8,226 nt of DNA from an uncultured Paracoccus sp. (GCA_937859005.1 CALLYR010000487.1:1-8226); one strand, 5' to 3'. Shown: positions 1-6,487, numbered from the stretch's first letter. A program made the numbers and translations. The notes: generated from the letters alone by a model not told the origin.

Positions 1-173
1 GGGAAGCCGGCCCCCGCGCGCGCACGACGTTCCATCTGAATCGCCCGCAGGGCACGGCGAAATGCACCGCCGCCAACGGCCGTCTGGAAATCCGTCTGGC
101 CCGCGACTTCACCGCTGTGGATCGCCGCCGCCTTGAAAACGCCATCGTGGCGCTGCTGGACCAGCTGGAATGA
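1..173 (+). CDS. C-terminal end of a ParB/RepB-like plasmid partition protein (partial)
   Basis: An open frame runs from base 3 to a TGA at 171-173, giving about 56 residues and no start in the window. The tail contains GRLEIRLARDF and ends ENAIVALLDQLE: a short beta segment followed by an amphipathic helix. This is the shape of the C-terminal dimerisation region of plasmid ParB/RepB proteins, which bind parS and load the ParA partition ATPase. The homology is too short to be decisive. The stronger argument is context: two copies of a perfect 16-bp parS-like palindrome sit at and just after the stop codon. The last seven codons and the stop lie inside the first 40-bp repeat. No replication gene follows, unlike a standard repABC locus where repC comes next. 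The identity as ParB is inference; another small DNA-binding protein is possible. Confidence 0.5.
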   Translation, partial: EAGPRARTTFHLNRPQGTAKCTAANGRLEIRLARDFTAVDRRRLENAIVALLDQLE

Positions 174-174
174 T

Positions 175-190
175 CTTCCCCGCGGGGAAG
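175..190. other. parS-like centromere palindrome, copy 1
   Basis: CTTCCCCGCGGGGAAG is a perfect 16-bp palindrome two bases after the stop of the partition-like gene. The known repABC parS consensus is GTT-N4-GC-N4-AAC. This site has the central GC and the TT/AA arms at the right places but C/G instead of G/C at the outermost pair. It is most likely the binding site of the ParB-like protein encoded just upstream. That role is inferred from position, length and symmetry. Confidence 0.62.
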
Positions 191-214
191 CGTTGCCGGA
201 CCAGCTGGAACGAT

Positions 215-230
215 CTTCCCCGCGGGGAAG
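215..230. other. parS-like centromere palindrome, copy 2
   Basis: This is an exact second copy of the 16-bp palindrome, 40 bp downstream of the first (about four helical turns, so on the same DNA face). Multiple phased copies are typical of plasmid centromeres and support co-operative ParB loading. Confidence 0.62.
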
Positions 231-349
231 TGCAGGGAAGGGGCGTGCGGCGGGTCTTGGCGCTGGGTCGCTGACAAGGCGGGCTCCTTGGTCGCCATCC
301 CACATTGTTCACGATATGTTCCAGATTGCAGGGGCGTCGATGATGTGAC

Positions 350-560
350 CGCCCCTTGGAGGCCGAAATCGCCCGGATCGCCCGTGAGCCGGGAGACCGG
401 AATGGTCCGTCTGCTGCGGAACATGCCGGGCGGCAGGGTCAAGGCCGCGATGGCTGCGGGGATCAGGGGACCGATGCCCGGCATGTTCCGCAGTAGCCGC
501 GACGCCGCCGCCTGACATGCAGGAATGCTGTCGCGCAAGCTGCTGTTGCCGCTGACCGCG
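350..560 (-). mobile_element. Decayed IS110-family-like transposase fragment
   Basis: Read on the minus strand, one frame gives RLLRNMPGIGPLIPAAIAAL followed soon by PPGMFRSRR. This matches the C-terminal signature of IS110/IS1111 transposases: a PGIGP helix-hairpin-helix-like motif, then a short Ala/Leu-rich helix, then FR-x-GR before the AAWLGL block. Here the block after FRSRR (about 360-405) no longer matches (TIPVSRLTGDPGD). Upstream, the family resemblance fades before about 560. No start codon, full catalytic domain or clear element ends are seen. It is a relic, or a chance resemblance over about 40 residues. Confidence 0.4.
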
Positions 561-700
561 AATTGCAGCGGCCGCCATGCACTGCCTGGCCAGCAGCGAA
601 TGAAGGGGCCGTGGGCCGAAGGTCCGAAAACGGGAGCGGTCCCCTTGGTCATGGGGCAAGCAAGAGAAAAGAGCGGCACGGGATAACGGGGAAGATGAAG

Positions 701-750
701 AATGTTCAGATGGCCTTAATAAGTAGTTAATCATTCTTGAAACATAGGAA
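701..750 (+). promoter_or_regulatory. AT-rich putative promoter of the transketolase remnant
   Basis: Bases 701-750 are clearly AT-richer than the surrounding sequence and lie 55-105 bp before the transketolase start. A TTCAGA at 705-710 is followed after 17 bp by TAATCA at 728-733, and a TTGAAA sits at 737-742. None is a good sigma-70 pair, so only the general location is suggested. Confidence 0.3.
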
Positions 751-804
751 CGGTCGGCCATGGTGTCCAATCCCCAGGACGCAACAACGTCTCGGGAGGA
801 GATC

Positions 805-1084
805 ATGAAGTCGGAAAGCCGCGCTGCGGCGCTCTCCAACGTTCCACTTGAGCAACGCGCGTGGAACATCCGCCGCAAGGCCCTGCTGATGGGCGAGGTT
901 CAGGGGCAGGGCTACATAGGGCAGGCGCTCGGCGTGGCCGATGTGCTCGCAGCATCCTATTTCCACGCGCTGGAATAACGCCCGGAAGATCCCGAATGGG
1001 AGGGCCGCGACCGCTTCCTGCTGTCGATCGGCCATTATGCCATCGCCCTTTATGCGGTGCTGATGGAGGCGGGCATCCTGCCGG
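805..1084 (+). pseudogene. Transketolase N-terminal subunit, 5' fragment with premature stop
   Basis: The start is ATG 805, because GGAGG at 795-799 lies five bases before it; an in-frame ATG at 760 has no such site. The product begins MKSESRAAALSNV and contains the transketolase segments RAWNIRRKALLMGEVQGQGY and GQALGVADVLAA. TAA at 976-978 ends it after 57 codons. The frame then continues as RPEDPEWEGRDRFLLSIGHY-AIALYAVLMEAGILP, which is the expected next part of the enzyme. The stop therefore replaces one residue (probably Tyr or similar) of an otherwise intact frame. After AGILP the sequence switches to a TRAP permease. The part with the thiamine-diphosphate GDG motif is missing, so no transketolase activity is possible. 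Split transketolase subunits are common beside catabolic and TRAP genes in alphaproteobacteria. Confidence 0.9.
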
Positions 1085-1085
1085 G
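1069..1085 (+). other. Fusion junction, 17-bp string shared with the intact dctM
   Basis: The bases encoding AGILPG (GCGGGCATCCTGCCGGG) sit exactly where transketolase similarity ends and DctM similarity starts. The same 17 bases occur at 5219-5235 in the intact dctM. AGILP fits both families at this point: EAGILP in transketolase and the IAGILPG segment of DctM. The joint is in frame. This is what a deletion by recombination at short homology leaves behind. Confidence 0.8.
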
Positions 1086-1815
1086 TCTCGTGCTGGCGAT
1101 CGGCATGATGGCGATGGTGTGGTTCGTGGCCAGGCGCCGCGGCCTGCCCGCCTCGCCCCTGCCGGGCGGGTTCAAGGCGTTCAAGAGCCAGATCGTCTTT
1201 GCCCTGCCCGCGCTGCTGATGCCGATCTTCATCATCGGCACCCTGCGCTTCGGCGTGGCGACGCCGACCGAGTTCAGCGTGTTGGCCGTGGCCTATGCCC
1301 TGCTGATCGGCATCTTCTTCTATCGCGACGTCACGCCCCGGCTGATCTGGGACGCGCTGGTCGATACCGGGCTGATGACGGGCGCGGTCATGCTGATCAT
1401 CATGGCCTCGGGCACGATCCAGTGGATCCTGACGGTCGAGCAGGTGCCCCAGAACCTTGCGATCTGGGTCTCGACCCACCTGACGGAACCGTGGATGGTG
1501 CTGATCGCGCTCAACCTCGTGATGCTGGTCGTGGGGATGTTCCTCGACCTGCCCGCGGCCGTGCTGCTGCTGGCGCCGCTGATGGTGACGATCGGCAATT
1601 CGATCGGTCTGGACCCTGTGCAACTCGGTCTGATGATGGTGCTGAACCTGTCGATCGGCCTTTACACGCCGCCGGTGGGAACGACGCTGTTCATCTCGTC
1701 GGCGATCGCCCGCACGGGGATCGGCGAGACGACGCGGGCCCTGCTGCCCTTCTATCTGGTGGCCCTCGTGGTTCTGCTGGCCTTCACCTTCATCCCGGCG
1801 CTGACCATCCACTAG
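1069..1815 (+). pseudogene. TRAP transporter large permease (DctM) C-terminal fragment
   Basis: This segment codes about 248 residues from AGILPGLVLAIGMMAMVW to a TAG at 1813-1815. It has several hydrophobic membrane segments and the family's late motifs, including GVATPTEFSVLAV and LYTPPVGTTLFISSAIA. The intact DctM in this window has 180 residues before its AGILPG, so this copy has lost the N-terminal ~40%. That includes the GSTSATTATVG-type first repeat needed for a working permease. It is not a duplicate of the intact dctM: the tails differ (TTLFISSAIARTGIG versus FNLFILQSLTGQPIS). A GTG at 1057 and an ATG at 1063 are in frame but lack a ribosome binding site, so independent translation is unlikely. 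It marks a second, lost TRAP system. Confidence 0.9.
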
Positions 1816-2798
1816 AGGCCCCAGGGCTTCACGTCGATCAGTTCGGCGGCCGAGCCTTTCCGGAACGAACAGCCGCGCGCAGCGAGAAAGCTGCGCGCGG
1901 CCGCGTCATGGGCGGCGGTGGCGCCGGCGAGCCAGTCCGAGAACCGCTTCACCACGCGCCGGTTCAGGTGCCGCGGCGGGCAGACGAACCAGTAGGCCGC
2001 GAAATCGATGACCTCGAACCCGGTCGAGAACGGCACCAGCTCGCCCCGTTCCAACTCGCCCAGGCAAAGCGTCACGCTGTCAAGCGCGATCCCGCCGGAC
2101 TGCTTGGCCATCTCTATCGACATGGAGGAGCGGTCGAACCGGAAGGGATAGGTCAGGTCCGGCAGCATGATCCGGTTGCCGGCAAGCCAGAGGTCCCAGC
2201 GATAAAGTGTCTTGACGCTGTCGATCAGCCGCGCCTGCGCCAGTTGCTCCACCGGATCGTCCGAGAGGCCCTGCAGCCGGGCAAGATAGTCGGGACTGCA
2301 GAGCGGCAGCACCAGATCGTGCATGACGGGGATCACCGTCAGCCCGCTCCAGCCGCCGGTCCCGTACCGGAGGTCAAGGTCCACGGCCTCGGTGTCGAAG
2401 GCCGAAAAGTCAGGCGTGGCATCAACCCGGATGTTCCAGTCGGGGTTCTCGGCCGCGAAGCTGCCGATCCGCGGCCCCAGCCAGCGGACGCCGAAGCTGG
2501 GGCTGACGCGGATCGTCAGGTTGCGCAGGTCGCGCTGGTGGGCAATGGCCGAGCGCGCGTTGCGGATCGCGCCGAATGCCTGCGTCACGGTCTGGAACAT
2601 CCGGTCGCCGTCGAGCGTCAGCACCAGCCGCCGCTTCTCCCGCCGGAAGAGCCTCACCCCCAGTTGGGTCTCGAGGGCCGCGAGCTGCTGGCTCACCGCC
2701 GATGGCGACACTGCCAGTTCCTCGGCGGCCCTGGTCACCGTGCCGAGGCGCGCCACCGCTTCGAAATGCTCCATGGCCTTGAGATTGAGGTCCCGCAT
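1812..2798 (-). CDS. LysR-family transcriptional regulator (GcvA-like)
   Basis: The protein has 328 residues. Residues 5-64 form the winged helix-turn-helix, with the typical TRAAEELAVSPSAVSQQLAA recognition region and LGVRLFRRE. Residues from about 92 to 295 are the effector-binding domain (TIRVSPSFGVRWLGPRI, then DLDLRYGTGGW), the pattern of the GcvA-like subgroup. Opening with MRDLNLKAMEHFEAVARLG is usual for this group and supports ATG at 2798, although no clear Shine-Dalgarno precedes it. It is divergent from dctP across a 258-bp gap holding a T-N11-A dyad, so it most likely controls the TRAP operon and perhaps itself. It converges on the chimeric pseudogene, and the two stop codons share CTAG (1812-1815). 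The C-terminus, ending RKGSAAELIDVKPWGL, runs some 25 residues beyond the usual ~300 of the family. The effector is unknown; a ligand related to the transported anion is inferred. Confidence 0.93.
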   Translation of the reverse strand: MRDLNLKAMEHFEAVARLGTVTRAAEELAVSPSAVSQQLAALETQLGVRLFRREKRRLVLTLDGDRMFQTVTQAFGAIRNARSAIAHQRDLRNLTIRVSPSFGVRWLGPRIGSFAAENPDWNIRVDATPDFSAFDTEAVDLDLRYGTGGWSGLTVIPVMHDLVLPLCSPDYLARLQGLSDDPVEQLAQARLIDSVKTLYRWDLWLAGNRIMLPDLTYPFRFDRSSMSIEMAKQSGGIALDSVTLCLGELERGELVPFSTGFEVIDFAAYWFVCPPRHLNRRVVKRFSDWLAGATAAHDAAARSFLAARGCSFRKGSAAELIDVKPWGL

Positions 2799-2905
2799 GG
2801 GCCCACACTAACTGAAATCACCCGTGCGCCAAGATCTGCCCATGCCCCCGCCGCACAGGGGCGTTCCTGTCGGATCCCTCCGGCCGCCGGACGGGCTGGA
2901 CGCCG

Positions 2906-2936
2906 ATCTGTGAGATTTACTCATGGTGGCGTGAGT
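2906..2936. promoter_or_regulatory. Putative LysR operator upstream of dctP
   Basis: TGAGATTTACTCA at 2911-2923 is an interrupted dyad (TGAG/CTCA) that fits the LysR box T-N11-A. A further TGAGT at 2932-2936 pairs with ACTCA at 2919-2923, giving two overlapping dyads. TTTACTCA at 2916-2923 is repeated at 2968-2975, a possible second half-site. The 5' flank ATCTGTGA (2906-2913) and the following TCAT are also found, with the same spacing, before the Rieske gene. Binding is inferred from position between the divergent regulator and operon. Confidence 0.5.
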
Positions 2937-3056
2937 TAAGGGTTCTGGTGATGTGTCCGGTCAGCCGTTTACTCAGGTTCTGTCGAACGGCCCCGAGGAC
3001 ACCTTTGCAGCCTTGCGAAGGTGGTGGTCCGGCAACAGTTCCAGGGAGGAACAGGG

Positions 3057-4067
3057 ATGAGTTCAGGTGGAATCAGGGCGCTTGCAGGTGCAGCCGCGCT
3101 GGCATTCGCAGCGGCCGGCGCATATGCGGGCAGCATCTCGTGGGATATGCCCAACGAGTATCCGGCCACCTCGCTTCAGGGCGAGACCGACAGGTTCTTC
3201 GGACAGCGCCTGGCCGAACTCAGCGACGGCGACATCGCCATCACCCATCATTTCGGGGGTGCGCTGGGGTTCCGCTCGCGCGACCAGCTCGATGCCGTCG
3301 GCGATGGCGCGGTCCCCCTGGCCAACACCTTCATCGCGCCCCTGGGCGGCATGGACCCGCTGTTCCTGCTGATGTCGCTGCCCTTCCTGACCTCGAACCC
3401 GGAAGAGGCCAGGCGCCTGTTCGATGTGGCCGAGCCGCATTTCAACACCGTGCTGGAACGTTACAACCAGCGGCTGCTCTATTCCTCGCCCTGGGCCTCC
3501 AGCGGCCTGTGGAGCCGGAAGGAGATCGCCGGGTCCGAAGGGCTGGACGGGCTGAAGATGCGGACCTATGACACCAATTCAACCGAAGTGTTCCGCAACG
3601 CGGGCGCATCGCCCGTCCAGCTGAGCTGGGCCGATATCGTGCCGCAGCTCAGTGCGGGCGGCATCGACGGCGTGCTGACCTCGATCGAGGCGGGGCTGAG
3701 CGCCAGCTTCGGCGAATACACCCCCCATTTCGCCGCCATCAATTACGACAGCACGGTCAATCTGGTGACGATCAACCTGGATGTCTGGGAAAGCCTGGAC
3801 GACGGGCAGCGCGCCCTGGTGCAGCGGGCCGCGGATGAGACCGAAGACCACGCCTGGGCCAATATCGCGGATGCCGTGGCGCAAAGCTATGAGGAAGGCG
3901 AGGCCAGGGGCATGACCATCCAGCGCGAGGTCGATCCGGCCTTTCGCAAGCAGCTGTCCGACAGGGCGCAGCCCGTGATCGACGCCTGGGCCGCGCAGAC
4001 CGGCGAGACCGGCACGCAGATCCTGGACGCCTTTCGCCAGGGCACCACGCTGGCGAGGGTGAACTGA
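3057..4067 (+). CDS. dctP: TRAP transporter substrate-binding protein (DctP family)
   Basis: ATG 3057 is chosen because GGGAGGA at 3044-3050 lies six bases upstream and the product then starts with a signal peptide; an in-frame GTG at 3021 is not needed. The 336-residue protein has a signal peptide at residues 1-24, with cleavage likely after AYA. The mature start is GSISWDMPNEYP. DctP landmarks follow: GGALGFRSRDQLDAVGDG (67-84), the ligand-carboxylate arginine in LKMRTYDTNS (Arg169), PVQLSWADIVPQLSAGGIDG (186-205) and a long C-terminal helix. In this family the protein captures an organic acid in the periplasm and hands it to the DctQM membrane pair. Its stop overlaps the dctQ start by one base (TGATG). 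The ligand cannot be named; the conserved Arg implies a carboxylate group. Confidence 0.95.
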   Translation: MSSGGIRALAGAAALAFAAAGAYAGSISWDMPNEYPATSLQGETDRFFGQRLAELSDGDIAITHHFGGALGFRSRDQLDAVGDGAVPLANTFIAPLGGMDPLFLLMSLPFLTSNPEEARRLFDVAEPHFNTVLERYNQRLLYSSPWASSGLWSRKEIAGSEGLDGLKMRTYDTNSTEVFRNAGASPVQLSWADIVPQLSAGGIDGVLTSIEAGLSASFGEYTPHFAAINYDSTVNLVTINLDVWESLDDGQRALVQRAADETEDHAWANIADAVAQSYEEGEARGMTIQREVDPAFRKQLSDRAQPVIDAWAAQTGETGTQILDAFRQGTTLARVN

Positions 4068-4654
4068 TGGCGGCTTTCGAGGGGATGGAAACAGGGCAGG
4101 CGGGCTTTGAAGCCGGCCTGCATGACATCGAGGGCCGCGGGGCGCCCGCAGACCGGGGTCTGGTCGCGGGCTTTCAGCGCGTTGCGCGGTTCCTGTCGAC
4201 GCTCGGCAGTCTCGCCGCGGCGCTGATCATGGCCCTTGTCACCGGCCATGTCCTTCTGGAAATCACCCTGCGGACATTCTTCGGCACGTCCACCTATGTG
4301 CTCGACGAATTCGTGGGCTATGGCGTGGCCGCGATGACGTTCCTGGCGCTTGGCCGCGCCATGTCCGAGGGCGCGCTGATCCGCGTGGCGTTCCTGCTGG
4401 ACCTGGTCAGGTCGCCGGCGCTGAACCGCGGGCTGCGGCTGGCCTGCCTGGTGCTGACCGCGGGCCTTGCGGGCTTCATGGCATGGAATTTCTGGAAGAC
4501 CGTCTCGCGCAACTTCGTGCGGGGCGTGACCAGCGACACGATTGCGCATGTCCCCTTGTGGATCCCGGAAAGCATGGTGCTTGCCGGCCTGACGATCTTC
4601 TTCGTGCAGCTTCTGGCCGATGGGCTGGCGCTGATCGCGAAGAAGGACATCTGA
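4067..4654 (+). CDS. dctQ: TRAP transporter small permease (DctQ family)
   Basis: The 195-residue protein has four hydrophobic segments, at about 45-65, 82-98, 122-144 and 165-188, the standard DctQ topology. It carries the family features EITLRTFFG (65-73) with YVLDEFVGYG (77-86) and the late WIPESMVLAG (165-174). The N-terminus has about 38 mostly polar residues before the first membrane segment, longer than in many homologues. Met7 is an in-frame alternative that would trim only part of it. The ATG overlaps the dctP stop as TGATG, with GAGGGTGA just upstream, so translation is probably coupled. DctQ pairs with DctM in the membrane. Confidence 0.93.
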   Translation: MAAFEGMETGQAGFEAGLHDIEGRGAPADRGLVAGFQRVARFLSTLGSLAAALIMALVTGHVLLEITLRTFFGTSTYVLDEFVGYGVAAMTFLALGRAMSEGALIRVAFLLDLVRSPALNRGLRLACLVLTAGLAGFMAWNFWKTVSRNFVRGVTSDTIAHVPLWIPESMVLAGLTIFFVQLLADGLALIAKKDI

Positions 4655-4678
4655 CCCCTCAAGCCAAGCGAGGCAGGA

Positions 4679-5983
4679 ATGGACGTTCTTCCCGGCATGG
4701 GCATCTTCCTGGTGCTCATCATGATGTTTCTCGGCATGGGTGTGTGGGTCTTTGCGGGCCTGTTCATGGTCGCCATCGGGGCGATGGTGCTGGTGACCGA
4801 CATGCCGATGACGCAGATCGGCACGATCCTGCGGACGGTGACCTGGCGCAGCGCCAGCGCATGGGAGCTGTCGGCGATTCCCCTGTTCATCTGGATGGGG
4901 GAAATCATCTTCCGCACGGACATCTCCGACCGGCTGTTCCGCGGGCTGTCGCCGATGGTGCAATGGCTGCCGGGCCGGCTGCTGCACACCAACGTGCTGG
5001 GCTGCACGCTGTTTGCCGCCATCAGCGGATCGACCTCGGCCACCACCGCCACCGTGGGCCGCATCACGACCGGCGCGCTGGCCGAGCGGCAGTACGACAA
5101 CTCGCTGGCGGTCGGCTCGCTGGCCGGGGCGGGCAGCCTGGGGCTGCTGATCCCGCCGTCGATCGTCATGATCATCTATGGCGTCCTGGCCGAGGTTTCG
5201 ATCGCCAAGCTGTTCATCGCGGGCATCCTGCCGGGGCTGATGATCGCGTTCCTGTATTCGCTCTATATCATGATCCGCTGCGCGGCCGATCCCTCGCTTG
5301 CCCCCAAGACCGAGGGCCGTGTCGGCTGGGGCGACGTGCTGCAGGGGCTTTCGGACCTGACGCCGATCTTCGTGCTGATCGGGCTAGTGCTGGGCAGCAT
5401 CTATTCCGGCATCGCCACGCCCTCCGAGGCGGCGGCGGTGGGCGTCGCGGCCACGATCCTGCTGGTGGCCGCGATGGGCAAGCTGCGCCTGCAGGTGCTG
5501 ATCGACGCGGGCTTCAGCGCGGTGTCGACCTCGGCCATGGTCTGCACCATCCTGGTGGCGGCGGCGGTGCTGTCCACCGCGATCGGTTATGCCCATATCC
5601 CGCAGGAACTGGTGAAGCTGATCGAATCGCTGCAGCTTTCGCCCTATGTGCTGCTGCTGATGCTGGCGGTCTTCTATCTGGTGCTGGGCTGCTTTCTCGA
5701 CGGCATCTCGATCATCGTGATGACGCTGCCGATCACCCTGCCGCTGATCGTGCAGGCCGGCTTCAACCCGGTCTGGTACGGCGTGTTCCTGGTCCTGATG
5801 TGCGAGCTGGCCACGATGACGCCGCCGGTGGGCTTCAACCTGTTCATCCTGCAATCGCTGACCGGGCAGCCGATTTCCAGGGTGGCGAGGGCGGCCTTTC
5901 CGTTCTTCCTGCTCATGGTCCTGGCCGTGGTCCTGATCAGCGCCTTTCCGCAGATCGTGCTGTTCATGACGGCGTTCGTCTGA
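4679..5983 (+). CDS. dctM: TRAP transporter large permease (DctM family)
   Basis: The protein has 434 residues, the normal family length, with about a dozen hydrophobic segments. Both halves of the ion-transporter repeat are visible. The first has GSTSATTATVGRIT (117-130) and GSLGLLIPPS (152-161). The second has GIATPSEAAAVGVA and TPPVGFNLFI (from residue 381). It forms the sodium-driven transport core with DctQ and takes substrate from DctP. The start follows a purine-rich GAGGCAGGA by two bases and lies 24 bp after dctQ. The AGILPG segment at residues 181-186 is the counterpart of the breakpoint in the truncated dctM remnant further left. Confidence 0.95.
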   Translation: MDVLPGMGIFLVLIMMFLGMGVWVFAGLFMVAIGAMVLVTDMPMTQIGTILRTVTWRSASAWELSAIPLFIWMGEIIFRTDISDRLFRGLSPMVQWLPGRLLHTNVLGCTLFAAISGSTSATTATVGRITTGALAERQYDNSLAVGSLAGAGSLGLLIPPSIVMIIYGVLAEVSIAKLFIAGILPGLMIAFLYSLYIMIRCAADPSLAPKTEGRVGWGDVLQGLSDLTPIFVLIGLVLGSIYSGIATPSEAAAVGVAATILLVAAMGKLRLQVLIDAGFSAVSTSAMVCTILVAAAVLSTAIGYAHIPQELVKLIESLQLSPYVLLLMLAVFYLVLGCFLDGISIIVMTLPITLPLIVQAGFNPVWYGVFLVLMCELATMTPPVGFNLFILQSLTGQPISRVARAAFPFFLLMVLAVVLISAFPQIVLFMTAFV

Positions 5984-5986
5984 GCC

Positions 5987-6421
5987 ATGGCGCAGGATCG
6001 CATTCCGCCTGACGACCGGCCGGATTTCCGGCTGGATCACGTCATGATCCGGGTGCAGGACCTGGACCGGGCGCTGGGATTCTATGTCGGCCTGCTGGGC
6101 ATGAAGATCCTGCGGCAGGCGGACTATCCGGGGGGACGCTTCACCAACATCTTCCTGGGCTTTCCGGGGCAGGACGGCCAGACCGCGCTGGAACTGACAT
6201 GGAACTGGGACCGCGCCACGCCCTATCCCGCCGGCGAGAATTTCGGACATCTGGCCCTGATGGTGCCCGATCTCGTCGCGGCGATGGACTGGCTGGAACG
6301 GCGAGGCGTGACCATAAGGACGCCGCCCCGCAGGATGGCGCACGGGACGCGGATGATCGGCTTTGTCCTGGACCCCGAGGGCATCCCGATCGAGATGATG
6401 GAGCCATTGGATCAGGCATGA
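5987..6421 (+). CDS. Glyoxalase-fold (VOC family) protein, GloA-like
   Basis: The 144-residue protein begins three bases after the dctM stop with no own ribosome binding site, so it is probably translated by coupling. It aligns well by eye with lactoylglutathione lyase (GloA): LDHVMIRVQDLDRALGFYV, LLGMKILR, ALELTWNW, FGHLALMV and DPEGIPIEMMEP. The four metal ligands of GloA (His, Glu, His, Glu) are matched by His18, Glu69, His88 and Glu136, so it is a plausible metalloenzyme. It may be a glyoxalase I, but placement in a transport and oxygenase island makes a role on a pathway intermediate (isomerase, lyase or extradiol-type step) equally possible. It has a roughly 13-residue N-terminal extension compared with GloA. 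Confidence 0.85.
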   Translation: MAQDRIPPDDRPDFRLDHVMIRVQDLDRALGFYVGLLGMKILRQADYPGGRFTNIFLGFPGQDGQTALELTWNWDRATPYPAGENFGHLALMVPDLVAAMDWLERRGVTIRTPPRRMAHGTRMIGFVLDPEGIPIEMMEPLDQA

Positions 6422-6431
6422 GCAGGAATGA

Positions 6432-6456
6432 AACGGGCGCCTCGGGCGCCCGTTCC
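6432..6456 (+). terminator. Hairpin terminator after the dctPQM-VOC operon
   Basis: AACGGGCGCC (6432-6441) and GGCGCCCGTT (6445-6454) form a perfect 10-bp stem with a three-base TCG loop, 10 bp after the VOC stop. The tail (CCTTGTT) is only modestly T-rich. The hairpin still separates the operon from the Rieske unit and suggests independent transcription of the latter. Confidence 0.8.
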
Positions 6457-6487
6457 TTGTTGGGCATATCGCGGCCGCAAACGCCCC

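Larger units (their letters stand above)
151..230 (+). repeat. Two tandem 40-bp direct repeats spanning the end of the partition-like gene
   Basis: Bases 151-190 and 191-230 are head-to-tail copies of one 40-bp unit, identical at 37 of 40 positions. The mismatches fall at unit positions 3, 7 and 21. The third mismatch turns the stop TGA of copy 1 into CGA in copy 2. Each unit ends in the 16-bp palindrome described separately. No third copy is visible after 230. The unit starts inside the upstream coding sequence, so the repeat probably arose by duplication of the gene end together with its binding site. Confidence 0.93.
231..804. other. Gene-free stretch with an IS relic and a putative promoter
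   Basis: No reading frame here has both a credible start and recognisable protein content. It contains the decayed transposase-like segment (about 350-560, minus strand) and an AT-richer stretch near 701-750. A 7-bp stem at 330-336/350-356 (AGGGGCG/CGCCCCT) has a 13-nt loop and no T-run, so it is not called a terminator. I see nothing else in 231-330 or 561-700. It reads as degraded DNA between the partition locus and the chimeric pseudogene. Confidence 0.6.

Noticed and set aside
151..230. A CRISPR array
   Set aside because: There are only two copies, directly abutting with no spacers, and the unit overlaps a coding end. A partition-site repeat explains it better.
330..356. A terminator for the partition-like gene
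   Set aside because: The stem is 7 bp with a 13-base loop and no following T-run, and it lies 157 bp past the stop codon.
727..1812. A 361-codon minus-strand open frame rich in His, Gln, Asp and Arg
   Set aside because: It is the antisense shadow of the DctM remnant: GC-rich membrane-protein codons read backwards give this composition. The same applies to minus-strand frames at 3887-4987, 5384-6502 and 6553-7659.
1057..1815. The DctM remnant as an independent short permease
   Set aside because: No ribosome binding site precedes GTG 1057 or ATG 1063, and the first transporter repeat is missing. It is better explained as the tail of a deletion fusion.
861..2939. A 692-codon plus-strand open frame
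   Set aside because: It runs out of frame through the transketolase/DctM remnant and antisense to the LysR gene. Its Arg/Pro/Gly-rich composition is typical of a GC-rich shadow frame and no family is recognisable.
3021..3056. An upstream GTG start for dctP
   Set aside because: It would add 12 residues ahead of a well-formed signal peptide. ATG 3057 has a good ribosome binding site at proper spacing.
4483..6012. A 509-codon plus-strand frame overlapping dctQ and dctM
   Set aside because: It is a shifted frame of the clearly recognisable dctM, rich in Arg, Gly and His, and lacks membrane segments or motifs.
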